Assembly (NCBI GenBank): GCA_963971575.1
Contig: OZ020624.1
Span: forward strand, 11,556,625 to 11,620,624
Direction: 5' to 3'
Length of the DNA: 64,000 nucleotides
Source of the DNA: Liopterus haemorrhoidalis
Taxonomy: Eukaryota > Arthropoda > Insecta > Coleoptera > Dytiscidae
This document shows positions 19,316 to 31,019 of this stretch, in pieces (within the stretch, counting starts at the first letter, position 1; every line of letters begins with the position of its first letter). The notes beneath the pieces were generated by a model that worked only from the letters and a program-made list of their open reading frames with translations, was not told the origin of the DNA and searched no databases. The translations under genes and the position numbers were made by a program.

Positions 19316-19719
19316 GTCCCCTGTTGTTTATTTGCCGAAATTTAATGTAATAAATTTTAGAACTTCACAAAATAAGGTTTGTGTCAAAGATAAATTATCG
19401 AAGCAGTGACGTAGACAAGACAAAACTTTCAGAAACAATATAACAATGTATGGTTAAGAGTTTCGAAATATTGTCACAAGCTCACTAAATAAGTTCACTG
19501 GAAAATAACCAACACAAAACTGATTCAATGTTTACTGCGCAAAAATATAAATAAATACACTTGAAAAATAACTTGTTAAATAGCAACTAAAATGCAAAAG
19601 AAGTGCACACACTGAAACACAATGGAGAATATCTCTACATAAGATAAAATGACTTTGCTCTAAGAAAAGTTCGTAAACGAGTAATCTAAAAACATTTTGT
19701 ATATATCTTCCTAATTATA

Positions 19720-20857
19720 ATTCCTAATAATAAGTATAATGTAAGTAGCAATTATTTATGTGTATGTATAAATGTGTATAACTTCATAGTCTTAGTAATG
19801 TTATTAAATCAATAAATTGTTTGCGTGTGAATTACTAATATATTTTAAACCTCCTTAGGTCCTATTTATATTTTATTAAAATATAAATGTATTTTTATAC
19901 ATTTCAGGCTTTGTTAAAGCAAAATAATAGTTTAAAAAGAAAAAATTTGTAAAATCACATTTATAAAATGCATTTTTTCTTTTTCATTGTCTTATGTTCT
20001 TATAATGTCTCAAAATTGTAATGTCTGTATTTGAACGATATAAGTATGTACATATATATGACAAGAATATGATTATACTAGTAAACATAACCTTTTTTAA
20101 TTGTAAACAAAAATCTAGGGCAAAAAAAAAGTTTAATACTAGGGCCCCGACAAATTTTTCAGCCAGGAGCCCCGTACAAGCTAAATCCGCCCCTGGCATA
20201 ATTAAATAGTGTCCTGTAATTATACGTATTTAGGATACATCTGACTAATGTAACTTATTGTAACTATAACTGTGTATCATATTATATATTTTCTTTGACA
20301 TATCCTATGTATGTGCGTACAGATCGACTGAAATAAAAGTATCATTATTATTACTCTATTGAAGACTAAGTTGCTGTGTACGTGTGTATCGACACTATAT
20401 CGAAGACTGTATTTGTCACAAAATACAGTCGATATCCATGAACACCATGGCTTATCCTTATCGACAACTGCATTTTTCAACTAACCGGCTCTAATAGCCG
20501 ATTAGTAAAAAACGAGCAAAATTAAAGAAAGAACAAAGTCAAGTAACAACTGCTAGTAGAAAAAAATTAACTAACATCATTGTGGCGGAAATGGTTGAAA
20601 AGTATGTGCAGTACCAAAAAAATAAATAAATCAAACTTTTATGCGCCCAAAATATTGTGAAATATTTAACATGTTTTGAAGAAGCTGGTGGGACAGGACA
20701 TGTGAGTTCAGTTATAAATATTTATTTTTGTAAAAATAAATTTATATTAATCCAAGTTTTATATCTTGTCTACGTCCCTTTCAATATCCCACAACTAATG
20801 TATTCAAATAATGTATTCACAAACGAATTTAACTAATGTATTCATAAAAACCGGCCG
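19720..20857. other. Spacer with a hAT-type terminus remnant
   Basis: AT-rich and noncoding. A segment near 20130-20205 reads GGGGCCCCGAC...CCCCGTACAAG...CTAAATCCGCCCCTG; the last 15 bases look like a hAT right terminus (complement CAGGGGCGGATTTAG). No left end was found. An AATAAAAG plus (ATT)n run at 20332-20355 resembles another short LINE 3' end. Confidence 0.45.
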
Positions 20858-21175
20858 TTGTCAGAATCTTTAAATATTATTTATTGGACAGTAAACAAAC
20901 TGAAATCTGTTCCCGGCGAGTATGGTTTGCACTTGTCTGCAAAAATTGATAGTACATTTAATAAAAATCCTGACCTACAAGTATTACTACAATTTTCTAT
21001 CAATTTATTATCAAATCATGATATATTTAATAAATATAAAGAAATATATACTTCTTATAATTATGCACCAATAACAAGTTTTGATGTAGAGAGGTTTTTT
21101 CTTTTTTCAAGGAAGTATATACATCGAAAAGAACTCATTTTTCTGATGAAAATATAGAAAAATACTTGAAATGAT
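20858..21175 (+). pseudogene. hAT-like transposase C-terminal fragment
   Basis: About 100 codons. The C-terminal part YNYAPITSFDVERFF resembles the conserved 'YAPITS-x-DVERSFS' block at the end of a group of hAT-like, CGG-binding-protein-type transposases. The preceding helical segment (NPDLQVLLQFSINLLS) fits the same family. The frame slips shortly after (about 21120), giving a premature end. No other domain is present nearby; 20500-20620 may hold an N-terminal scrap (a Lys-rich stretch, then AEMVEKYVQYQ). Confidence 0.55.
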
Positions 21176-22640
21176 TTCTTTAAATAATTAAAAACTTGTT
21201 ACTTTCATAAATATTATTATTATTATTATTGAGAAAAAAAAAAAACTCACTACAACACACACCAAGTCGAAAAATTTCCTACTATTATTATTATTGATAT
21301 TAAAATTGCATTTATTTTGCTTGTGTATACTATTTATTAATAATAAATAATATCGTTTATAAACTTTTTCATTTTTCAATTTTTTACTATTTGGAAATAA
21401 AGACCAACAAAAAACAAAAGAATAAAACATTTGTACCGCAATGAATTCTTATCTTAATAACGACACATCATTATTTTGGGATTTTATCCGAGATAATTCC
21501 GGTACTCCTTTATCATTGGTCAGTTTTTGATAAGATATTAATTTTTTATACGCTACACTATTTGTCAGCAGGGCACATTACAGATACATATAATTACATT
21601 TTATTTCTACAGATAACATATGTGCCGCTTTTTATCGAAAAACACCTAACTAAAGTACCGTTGCATATTTTTACCGGACTCTTATTATCAAACTCAAATA
21701 TAGGATTATAATTTGATGATAACTGCTAGATCGACAGAAACACGTCTAACCAGAATGACAGTGACATCAGTCTTCTGCAAAATATAATTCAGATGGTTCA
21801 ATATCCAGGTATAAGGTAATATCCAGACACAACAAGAAGGTATATATTTTACTGATATTTCTGCCACTGTTGTACGACTTAGCTAAATAAGACTAATATT
21901 AGCATTAGTAGCTGAATATAAATTACGACAACATCAAATGGATGTAAAAAAAATGGATTTTTAATTGTATTTTTTAATTACAGTAATTTGTACAAGTATT
22001 GAAAATATGTACCTGTGTGCGAATACTCATTTGCCTAGTATATCAAGCCAGGGCTAGCGGTAGTTTTGTCCTTACAGACAACCTTCGAATGTATGAGCGT
22101 TCAATGAGTTGCAAGGTCGTTAACAAGGCCGTTTACCAACAGCAGAGCAACAGTTCTATGAATATGCAGTACAAAAGGAAGACAATTTTAATTCCAAGGT
22201 AATACATGAATTAAGCAAAAAGGAAAGAAGGGTAGGAGTAAGGTTTAAATCATTTTTTATTTTAATTTTGTTTTCTTGGTAAATTATTAATCATAAAAAA
22301 AGAACATTGAATTCAAACACTCCTTCGAAATACTCAACCTGTAGATTAAACTTTTCTTTATAAAGTGTAAAATTATGAATCACTGAATGAAAGACCCCAA
22401 TTTTGTTTTGAAAATAACTATCCGACTCAAATGTTTTTATTTTCTCTTTTTTGTTATTTTGTTTAAAGCGTGTTCTTCATTATACTTTATTCGTCAATTT
22501 TCTAAACTTTTTTCTTTGAACTAGAAGTTGTCAAAGTTTTAATACAATTTATTTTTCAATTTTTTGGTAGAGAATGAAATTCTTACACGCCTTTCAGTTC
22601 ATTTAAAGTACCAACTTAAATATATATTCATATCTTGTCA
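21176..22640. other. AT-rich region without recognisable gene
   Basis: No open frame with family resemblance. It contains simple ATT-type runs (21210-21230, 21285-21295) and ends just left of the Harbinger transposase, so part of it may be that element's left flank or terminus. Confidence 0.45.
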
Positions 22641-22689
22641 AGTGTTTATAACCTAAATATTGTTTTTTGTGACTGAATTGTTGGTAAAA

Positions 22690-24250
22690 ATGAATAGTCA
22701 AAAAGCAAAATTAGAAAAATTAACAAAGTTGTACATGATTTACCAGTTGAAACAGCAACTTTTAAAAGGGACCAAACCCAAAACAAAGCGTTTTTGGAGC
22801 AGAGAATGGCTGCTACGAAGGAACAGTAAAATGTTGGGGTCCTGTGCATTACTGGAAAATGAACTGGCTCTTGAAGACCACGAGTCATTCAAAAATTTTG
22901 TTCGAATGTCGAAGGAACAATTCGAATATGTGCACAGAATCATAGAAATAAAAATCAAAAAACAAGACACGCAGTTCAGAAAGGCAATTTCATCCAGATA
23001 CCGCTTAATTGTGACTCATCGGTTCTTAGCAACTGGAGAGTCATACAAAAGTTTATCATATAGTACTCGTATATCAGTAAGTTGTATTGCAAGATTTATA
23101 CCAGAAGTATGTACTGCAATATATGAGTCGTTAAAGGATGAATATTTGAAGGTAAGTTTTATATACTTCTATTATAGCATAAATATGTAGATACAGCTAA
23201 ATAATAGACATATATAATTTTAAACACACATATATGTTTTGTTTTAGATACCGTATACTAAAGAAGAATGGATCAACGTGTCCCAAGATTTCCAAACATT
23301 GTGGAATATTCCTAACACGGTAGGCGCCTTAGATGGGAAACACATTGTTTTTAGAGCACCAAAAAGTGCTGGATCTCACTATTATAATTACAAAGGAACG
23401 CACAGTATTGTTTTGTTAGCACTGGCCGATGCCAATTACAAATTTTTATACATCGATGTTGGGACTAATGGGAGAATAAGTGATGGAGGTGTGTGAATTT
23501 TTGTCAAAATTTTCTTTTATAAATGTTGCAGTACGATGTCTATTTTAAATCTTTGTATATTTAACATTTATGACACACCTTTTTTCGGCCCGTTCCACCG
23601 GGAAATGAGGATGTCATTAGCCTAGCAACCAACGTTGTTGTAGATAGTTTTTGTTTCTGGTGTTAAAATTGTTTATACTGTGTCAAAATTATTATTTCTT
23701 TTGTAACTGTTTACTGCTGGGATTATTTTTTTTTTCATGTATTTAGAGCCCAATAAATGAATTTAACATTATATTTTGTTATACATTCTTAATTGTATTT
23801 AGGCGTTTTCAAGGATTGCAACTTCGCTTTAGCGTTAAACCAAGAAACTTTAAATTTACCAGAAAATCAACCATTGCCTGGGATGAGTGAACCTGCTATA
23901 CCCTATGTAATATTAGCAGATGCAGCATTTCCTCTCCAAAGACACATAATGAAGCCATATCCTTTTAAGAAAATGACAACTGAGGAGAGAATTTTCAATT
24001 ACCGGCTAAGTCGTGGACGACGTGTCATAGAAAATGCTTTTGGCATTTAAAGCAGCAGGTTTAGAGTTTTGTTAACTCCAATAAATTTATGTCGTGACAC
24101 TGTCGTAGTTAAAACGCAAACATGCTGTACACTTCATAATTTCTTAAGAAATACTCAAACGGAATTAAGAGAACAGTAGGTATCTACGGAAGTATCAAGA
24201 GAATTACAAGCTGCCACTTTTCAAAGAGGCCGTGCTCCAAATAGTGTAAT
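22690..24250 (+). pseudogene. Harbinger-type transposase, three exons, one premature stop
   Basis: Exon 1 (22690-23151) encodes a Leu/Lys-rich N-terminus, then a helix-turn-helix-like region (SRYRLIVTHRFLATGESYKSLSYSTRISVSCIARF). Exon 2 (23248-23488) has the first catalytic Asp in VGALDGKH and the second in RISDGG. Exon 3 (23803 on) has VFKDCNFALAL, ILADAAFPL, MTTEERIFNYRLSRGRRVIENAFG with the catalytic Glu. Introns 23152-23247 and 23489-23802 have GT...AG ends and join in phase. A TAA at 24048-24050 follows the ENAFG block, where the family continues (SRFRVLLTPINL..., still readable to about 24170), so the copy is truncated by one nonsense change. Start chosen at 22690 because the upstream Met adds only unrelated residues. 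Confidence 0.85.
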
Positions 24251-24676
24251 AAGTATACGGGAAACTTTTAAATATTATTTTATAATATTAACATTTTGGA
24301 ATGGCAGTTTGATGTAGCTTAATTAACTGAATTAACTTTTAGTATATAGGTAACTTGTATTTTTAGTTTTACAAATAAAAGATTGTTTTTACATAGTTAC
24401 TAGTTTTACTTACATTTATCTAACAAAATGAAACCTATAAAATACACATATGAAGTTGTTATAGTAAACTATGTGCAAACAAGGGCAAAAATTATCAATA
24501 TAAATGGGTCATAAGGAAGAAAGCTTGGTAACAGGTGATTAGTAACAGTAGGATTCAGTAGTCAACACTTTATTTACCAGACAGACAAACTGTATTTTTT
24601 TTTGCACGTATGTCTTATAGTCCTCTGAAAAGAAAGACACCAAATACAATGGGAAAAAAAAATATATATATATATA

Positions 24677-24908
24677 GTAGTAAAAGTTATTGGGAGTAGC
24701 GGTGGAGAAAAGTAAACTCAATATTTACTCATACCCGATATTTCGGTCTAAATTTTTAGACCTTTTTCAAGGGCTGAAAATTTTATTTAAATTAATACAA
24801 TGTGTTATACAGAATTGTGCAACTTACAGTAAAATCTAAGAGTCTCCTCTGGTGTATAAAATATTGAGTTTACTTTTCTCCACCGCTACTCCCAATAACT
24901 TTTACTAC
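24677..24908. mobile_element. 232-bp MITE with about 48-bp inverted repeats
   Basis: The left arm starting GTAGTAAAAGTTATTGGGAG and the right arm ending CTCCCAATAACTTTTACTAC are perfect inverted repeats for about 48 bp, followed by a nearly matching CTCAATATTTA. TA lies on both sides (24675-24676 and 24909-24910), suggesting a Tc1/mariner-class target. The interior is noncoding and holds a small hairpin (GTCTAAATTTTTAGAC). Flanking (TA)n tracts are present on both sides. Confidence 0.8.
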
Positions 24909-24987
24909 TATAATATTGGAACGGAATATTAGAAATACAAATATATATATATATATATAGTCTACATTTTTATTTATTAGCTACAGA

Positions 24988-26262
24988 TTACATGCTCTCA
25001 TCTTCTATTTGATATCTATCAATTACATTTAATATTTCCCTTTTACATTGTCTGTATAAAGTTTTATTTTTTATTTCCAGCATATTGCTGCCGACATATT
25101 GAATAAATTTTTCCAAATCATCTGGCAAATTGCTTTCCTTATCCTCAGCTATTTTATTGATGGCACTAATCATAGCCGCGTTTGTACTACTATCGTCACT
25201 TTTTTTTTTTTTTTACTGCCCTCGATTACTTCGCTCTTTCTTCTTGGAAGAACTTCACTGATTGTTCTCTGGTGTTTACGTGGCCTCACTACAGAATCTT
25301 CCCGTAGTTCACAAAAAACACTAATCGGGCTGGTTGAAGAACTCATCGGAGTGGGTGAAAACACACTTGTAGGTGACAGAACACCTTCCTCTTCTATTAT
25401 ATATTCACCCAGTTCTACAGGAGTGTGCTGAAAATAAATACTTTCTGTTAAATTACATACTTCATATGTCCATGCTGCAAACACTTTACATAAAAAATAT
25501 ACTATTTATATGCCAGTAATTTATATACCAGATCAGCCTGTTTTTTGGTAGATGCCACCAAGCAGAACGAGGTACAACTAAAATACAGTGTAAAGTTTAC
25601 CAGTGATTTGCTATATTACATTTTTCCAGGATAATTAATGAATTTCACAAAACTATGCATTTATACACAATGATTGTTACGTTCAGCAACCGAGTAAAAA
25701 CGTGTTTAATAACAGAGTTTATAATCGACAACCGAGACTTTTTTCAATAAAAAGTTTGTCGAGAACAAATTGTTCGAAAACCAAGGATCCACTGTATTTT
25801 GATTATTTATTAAATGTTTCTTTTGTACCTAGATTGAAATACTCACCAAATCTATATTCTCATTGATGGACTCATCATTTTCCTCCACTGGCTGAATTTC
25901 TCCTTCCTTTCGTTCATGTTCGGTCGCAGACATATTTGATTTGCCTTTGTCTTTTTTAAAATATGGCAATTAAAAAGACATATTATTGTACAGCCACCAA
26001 CTTGACTGTAGGGAGTCCGCACCAGACCCAGTAGGAATTAATTTCTTTGCCTTTCTCACATTATCCGCAAACTGAGTCCGCAAATTATTATTTTTTTTTT
26101 GAAATTTCTTCCACAGTAAATATTTGTTTGTAAGTATTATCTAACTCCACTCTTATCGTCTCAAGAGCTTTATGTCTCAATAAATTATTGTGATACCGAG
26201 GGGAATCAATCTTCAAACAACTATGTGTTGTTTGAAGTTGCCAGTTTGATGTTGCCAGTTTG
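24988..26262 (-). pseudogene. MADF-domain protein of the Harbinger element
   Basis: Minus strand. Exon 1 (about 26262-25847) reads as a MADF domain: SPRYHNNLLRHKALETIRVELD, a NLRTQF segment, IPTGSGADSLQSSWWLYNNMSF. An in-frame stop follows where LLPYF-like sequence continues, then an acidic Glu-rich linker. A GTGAG donor at 25842-25846 and a strong TTTATTTTCAG acceptor before 25427 define an intron of about 0.4 kb. Exon 2 (25427-24988) has a Ser/Pro-rich linker, a basic nuclear-localisation-like RKHQR and a Lys run encoded by a long T tract (25200-25214), after which the frame shifts and ends in a BESS-like helical tail. The homopolymer expansion probably caused the shift. It is the likely DNA-binding partner of the transposase. 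Confidence 0.65.
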
Positions 26263-26282
26263 ATAGTCATCAAAGTTGAAGT

Positions 26283-28871
26283 TTGATGTTGCCATATATG
26301 TCAAATCACATGCTGATTTTAGGGCGTTACATTTTATTTCTAATATGTCTACAGAACAGCATTGTGAAATTGTAGGTATAGCAATTAAAAAACATAAATT
26401 AATTGTCATTACTGTATATCGGTCGCCTGTCGGGGATTTTGCAATTTTCTTGGACATTCTTCAAAGAGCAGTCCATATGTCTCATATTAATTTCAATAAT
26501 TATAAAATCATCGTAACAGGCGACTTTAACATTGACTTTAAGATCAAGGATAGTTTGTTTTTCAACTTATTCGACGTCGTATCTGGATTAGACCTCAAAA
26601 TAACGCATTTTGAGACTACCAGATACACGTATACCGGTCGCGGGGCATGTCTTGATAATATATTGACTGACATTTATGAATCGGACTACCACGTGACAAT
26701 TATAAACCCTGGTTTTTCAGACCATCTTGGTGTTCATTTTAAAGTTAAGTTGAAGAATGAACACTTGATAAATGGAAATAAGAGACAGTTTGTAAACGTA
26801 ATTTTAAGGGGGAAAATTACGAAAAATACATTGACTACTAATTTAGCATTAATTGGAATGAGTTATTGAACGGCAATGACCCAAATGAAAAGTTCGATGT
26901 TTTTTTAAAAGAATTTTTGGATGGTTATAACATTTATTTCCCCCTTAAAATAGTTCGAAAACGAAATTCTACTAATATTAAGTGGTACGCTCCAGAGCTG
27001 AGAACTATGAGGGAGAATATTATCTTCCTCTCAGGTCTCAATTTACCTGAAGTAAAACCGATGCTTCAACAGTATAAAATCAAATATAAAAAAAGCACTA
27101 AAAAATGCAAAGATTGAGGCATACAACATGTTTGTATGCAACTCAAAAAATAAATGTAAGGCTTCTTGGAGGATAATCCAGCAAGAGTGTGGGGGAGTTA
27201 AGAGTACAAAAAAGAGCTAAAATATATCGCCGGATAATTTTAATAATTTTCGTCACTATGGCGGAGAACACTGTATCTAACCTCCCCTCCACAACTGCGG
27301 ACTATAATACATTGCTACATAATAAGAAAATAAGTTACCATAGTAGTTTATACTTAAGGCCGACTGATGAGATAGAGATTGACAATATAATCAGGGGACT
27401 CAATAATAGTAAAAGCCTCGACATCTATGGTGTTAATGTCGAATTATTAAAACGTACATCTGTAGCCATTAGCGAGCCCTTGGCTATAATTGTCAATTCC
27501 TGTTTCCAGTCAGGAATTTACCCTGAAAAATTAAAAATCTCGAGAGTTACGCCAGTCTTTAAGAAAGGAGATGCTTTCGATCCTAACAATTATCGCCCTA
27601 TATCAATAACGCCATCATTTTCTAAAATATTAGAAACAGCGATTCAAAGTAGGATGCTGGCATTCCTTGAAAGACACACGGTGCTTTCTGATTATCAGTT
27701 CGGCTTTCGAAAACTCAGATCTACATCTAAAGCAACTATCAAACTGATCGACGAATTATTAGAAAGCATCGAAAAGGGACTACACGTTGTTGGGACGTTT
27801 TGCGATCTGTGCAAAGCTTTCGACTGTGTCAGTCCCGACATTCTTCGTGATAAATTTGACTATTACGGTATACGTGGCGAAGCACTCAACCTAGTTACAA
27901 GTTTCCTAAAAAATAGGAAAAAATGTGTCTTCCACAACAATGTTCTGTCGTCGACGAAGAGCATAAACATGGGCGTCGGGCAAGGCACAATTTTGGGACC
28001 TTTAATTTTCATATTATACATTAATGATCTGCCAGACAATATGCAGGCCATAACTATGCTCTACGCCGACGACTCTTCATTTATAAACCATGGAGTTCAC
28101 TGTGATGATGCTATGCTAGCCGCGAATGTAACCCAAGATCAAGCTTTACAATGGTTCACTTGTAATAAATTTTGTTTAAATACTACAAAAACCAAAATAA
28201 TTATTTTTAGCTTAAATAGGATGTTAAATAACAATACTTTGTACAATGAAAATACCGTTAAGTTTCTTGGGTTTCATTTGGACTCTCGGCTAACGTGGAA
28301 AGAGCATATCCACGTATTATCCATTAAACTGAATAGAATTACGTATATGCTAAAGAGAATGACCGAATGTGTCTCCGAAGACACCGTCAGAATGTTGTAT
28401 TATGCCTACTTCCATAGACTACTCTCTTACGGTGTCGAGCTATGGGGCAACTCCAATGAATGGACGCGTATATTTAAAGTCCAAAAAAAAGCTATACGCA
28501 TTTTAGCGAAAGCTAAACGCTACGCACATTGTAGAGATCTATTCAGGAAACTGAACATATTGACGCTTCCATCATTGTACATCTTAAATGTACTTTTGTA
28601 CATTAAAGACAATGAAAGTGTTCTGGAAAAAAACCAGAACACTCACAATTATAACATCAGGCAAAAGGAACTTTTTCGGACGCCTCTGTGTAGATATACC
28701 ACGACCAGACAGTTACCGTCGGTAATCGGAGTCAACCTGTATAATATGCTTCCGCTTCAGATCAAAAATCTGAATAGAAATATATTTAAAAAAAGAATGA
28801 AGATATTCCTTTCTAACCGCGCATTATACAGTGTTGACGAATTCCGTATGAGTATAACTGAACTGGCATGA
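26283..28871 (+). pseudogene. LINE ORF2: partial endonuclease plus reverse transcriptase
   Basis: The first piece (to 26869) is the C-terminal two-thirds of the endonuclease: VITVYRSPVGDF, IVTGDFNIDF, then GRGACLDNILTDI and FSDHLGVHF. The second (26866-27117) is the linker with WYAPELRTMRE. The third (27189-28871, 560 aa) is the RT: SRVTPVFKKGD, NNYRPISITPSFSKILE, FGFRKLRST, FCDLCKAFDCVS (first Asp), GVGQGTILGPLIFILYINDLP, MLYADDSSFI (intact YADD), FLGFHLDSRLTW, and a thumb with LLSYGVELWG. Frameshifts lie at about 26866 and between 27117 and 27189. The RT frame itself is intact, but the element lacks a 5' end. No RNase H. Confidence 0.88.
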
Positions 28872-28950
28872 TGGGCTAAATTAGACTTAAATTACTGTAT
28901 ATTTAATGTACAAAAAACTTGATATTATTATTATTATTATTATTAATATA
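26283..28950 (+). mobile_element. 5'-truncated CR1/Jockey-superfamily LINE
   Basis: Starts inside the endonuclease (VAIYVK motif, 5' truncated) directly after the Harbinger MADF gene, carries a long RT, and ends with an (ATT)n tail at 28923-28945. Such 5' truncation and simple tails are typical of target-primed reverse transcription. No exact target duplication was identified. Confidence 0.8.
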
Positions 28951-29430
28951 ATAACCTCAACTTGTATTTGTTATTAATTTGTATTATTTACCTTATATAA
29001 TACAGGATGCAGCTCATATAGCGAAACAAGAGCTTCTGTCATCTGGTGGGTCCACTTTCTTGCCATGATGTAGCTATTTAGTATATTTGTAATATTACTG
29101 ATTTACGTACAAAACACAATTTATATATTCGCCTATTCAAACCAATGATCAACTAAACACTATTAAACACGTGGTAATACAAAATATTTACAAGCGTAAT
29201 TTTAATGTTGGTACTATTGTTAAAAGTGTCTACTGCGCATGCACCGAGTTCCAAGTTGAAAATGTTTTGAAGAAAAGTTTGTCCAAATCTAGTTTTGAAT
29301 AAAGTTGACCTTGACTACATAAAGTGTTCTACACTGTACAATTTCACTGATTTATTTCTAGTACAAGTTCTAGTCAAAGAAATAAGTATGAAAATTTGAC
29401 GAGAATTGTATAATGTAGAACACGCTTAAC
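28951..29430. other. Spacer between LINE and envelope relic
   Basis: No supported gene. Inverted-looking short repeats occur around a 'GTGTTCTACACTGTACAAT' segment at 29322 and ATTGTATAATGTAGAACACG at 29405, which may mark the ends of a small element. Confidence 0.4.
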
Positions 29431-30753
29431 ATAAGTAAATATCCTTCTACTAATTTTCGCAATTCTCCTTGTGTAAGACATCCTTAAGAGTACTAGATCG
29501 GCTATTACCCGCTCTAAATTCAAAATTTTCTTCCCTTATATCCTTAAAAGGACACACTCGCGTAAAACGAGGCTCATTCGAAGGTATCGGATCTGTTTTT
29601 AAATCAGTCTTCGGAACTTTAGACCAAAACGAGGCTTTACGTTATAATAAAGCAATAAATAACTTAAACTCTGATGAAAAACACACAGTTGAACTAATTA
29701 AGGAACAAACCCTTGTAGTTAAATCTACTATAGAGAATTTCAATAATACAATAACAAAATTAAATAAAAATAATTAACTTTTAATAAAAATTTAAAACTA
29801 ATCGAAGAATTTAGTAGATCATCTGAAAAATCATGTTCGATATTCAGTTAAAACAAAATATTGACGAACACTTTTCCTTATTAACCCTTATTGTTAATGA
29901 ACTAGAGAAGGAATATTCCGACCTAATACCCGCCTTATTGTTAGCTAAACGAAATTTGTTACATCCCAGCATAATCAAACCTCAACAGTTAATAACTGAA
30001 TTAAGGAAAACCTTACCTTATTTACCTTCATCTTCAAATTACCCAGTTCCCCTCGAATTAGGAAATTATCACGAGTTCACACAATTACTATCTTTTAATG
30101 TTTTTATTATAGAACGCAAGTTAATAATTGTAGTTTTTATTCCTCTTGTAGAAGAAAATTATTTTGATTTATATAATATGATTCCCTTACCAATTAAATC
30201 TGGCGTGCTAACTCATTTATTTATTTTACCCCATTCAAAATTTATCGCTATGTCAAAGAATAAATTGCAATACAGTTTTTTAAACGATCTTGAAAATTGT
30301 AAAAAATTGTCACCCATTCAAGTCGTATGCGAAAGATCAGAACCAATATTTTCGGCCCATGTAAGACCAATTTGCGAAACGGAAATACTTTTTTCAAAAA
30401 TTTCAATACCTAAAAGTTGTGATACACGCTTGCCGGTAATAAGCAACGAAATATGGCACAGATTACACGATACTAATTCATGGATATATGTACTTCCTAA
30501 TCCTACTTCCATAACAATAAATTGCAAGTTAACGGAACCTTCAGATTTAACTATCTCTAAAACAGGTATTCTTACCCTAAAATCAGGCTGTAAGGCTTAT
30601 AGCAGCACAACTGTCTTAACAGCACTTGATCAAAGTTACACGAGTAACCTGACTTCGATTCTTCCAAAACCATTAGTTATTGGATCATTGTTGTGAAACT
30701 CATAAAAACAAGATAAATTTAACTCAGGTTAACCTTTTACCTTTAAAAAGTAG

Positions 30754-30775
30754 TAACCTAACCTAACCTAACCTA
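30754..30775. repeat. Short (TAACC)n tract, insect telomere-type repeat
   Basis: Four tandem TAACC units plus TA, the complement of TTAGG. It lies exactly at the break between two envelope pieces. Either a chance microsatellite or telomere-type sequence captured at a repaired break. Confidence 0.7.
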
Positions 30776-31019
30776 GACATGGGAGAATTAAATTTTGCTA
30801 CTCACAAATTAAGTAAAATCAATGAAATGGCCGATAAACTAGCTGATAAATCTCCAATATTCGACAAGATCATTCATAATTCTTATTTTTATTATATATT
30901 TTGTATGCTAATTTTTATTATTTTATTTTTTTCTATTTTTTTCAATCTTGAGGAAAGCCAACAGGTAACCAATTATAGGCTTCCACGGTTTACATTATGA
31001 ATATAAAAGTGGTACAAAA

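Larger units (their letters stand above)
15604..19330 (-). mobile_element. Near full-length CR1-like non-LTR retrotransposon
   Basis: Reads right to left: 5' region (about 19700-19316), ORF1 (19315-18569), ORF2 with endonuclease and reverse transcriptase (about 18560-15954), a 3' UTR, and an (AAT)n-type tail at about 15604-15624 directly abutting the hAT remnant. The 5' end may extend to about 19700. Decay is modest: a frame break near 17100-17160 and a changed RT active site. I could not find a matching target duplication. Confidence 0.8.
22640..26270. mobile_element. PIF/Harbinger transposon with two convergent genes
   Basis: Holds a plus-strand DDE transposase gene (22690-24250) and a minus-strand MADF DNA-binding gene (26262-24988). 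PIF/Harbinger elements typically encode exactly such a pair: a nuclease and a Myb/SANT or MADF-type partner that directs it to the ends. The 3' ends face each other, with a later MITE (24677-24908) between them. I could not fix the TIRs or the usual 3-bp target duplication, and the right end may be cut by the LINE starting near 26283. Confidence 0.75.

Noticed and set aside
21999..22202. A 67-codon open frame with a hydrophobic start
   Set aside because: Short, without motif or family resemblance, in an AT-rich spacer.
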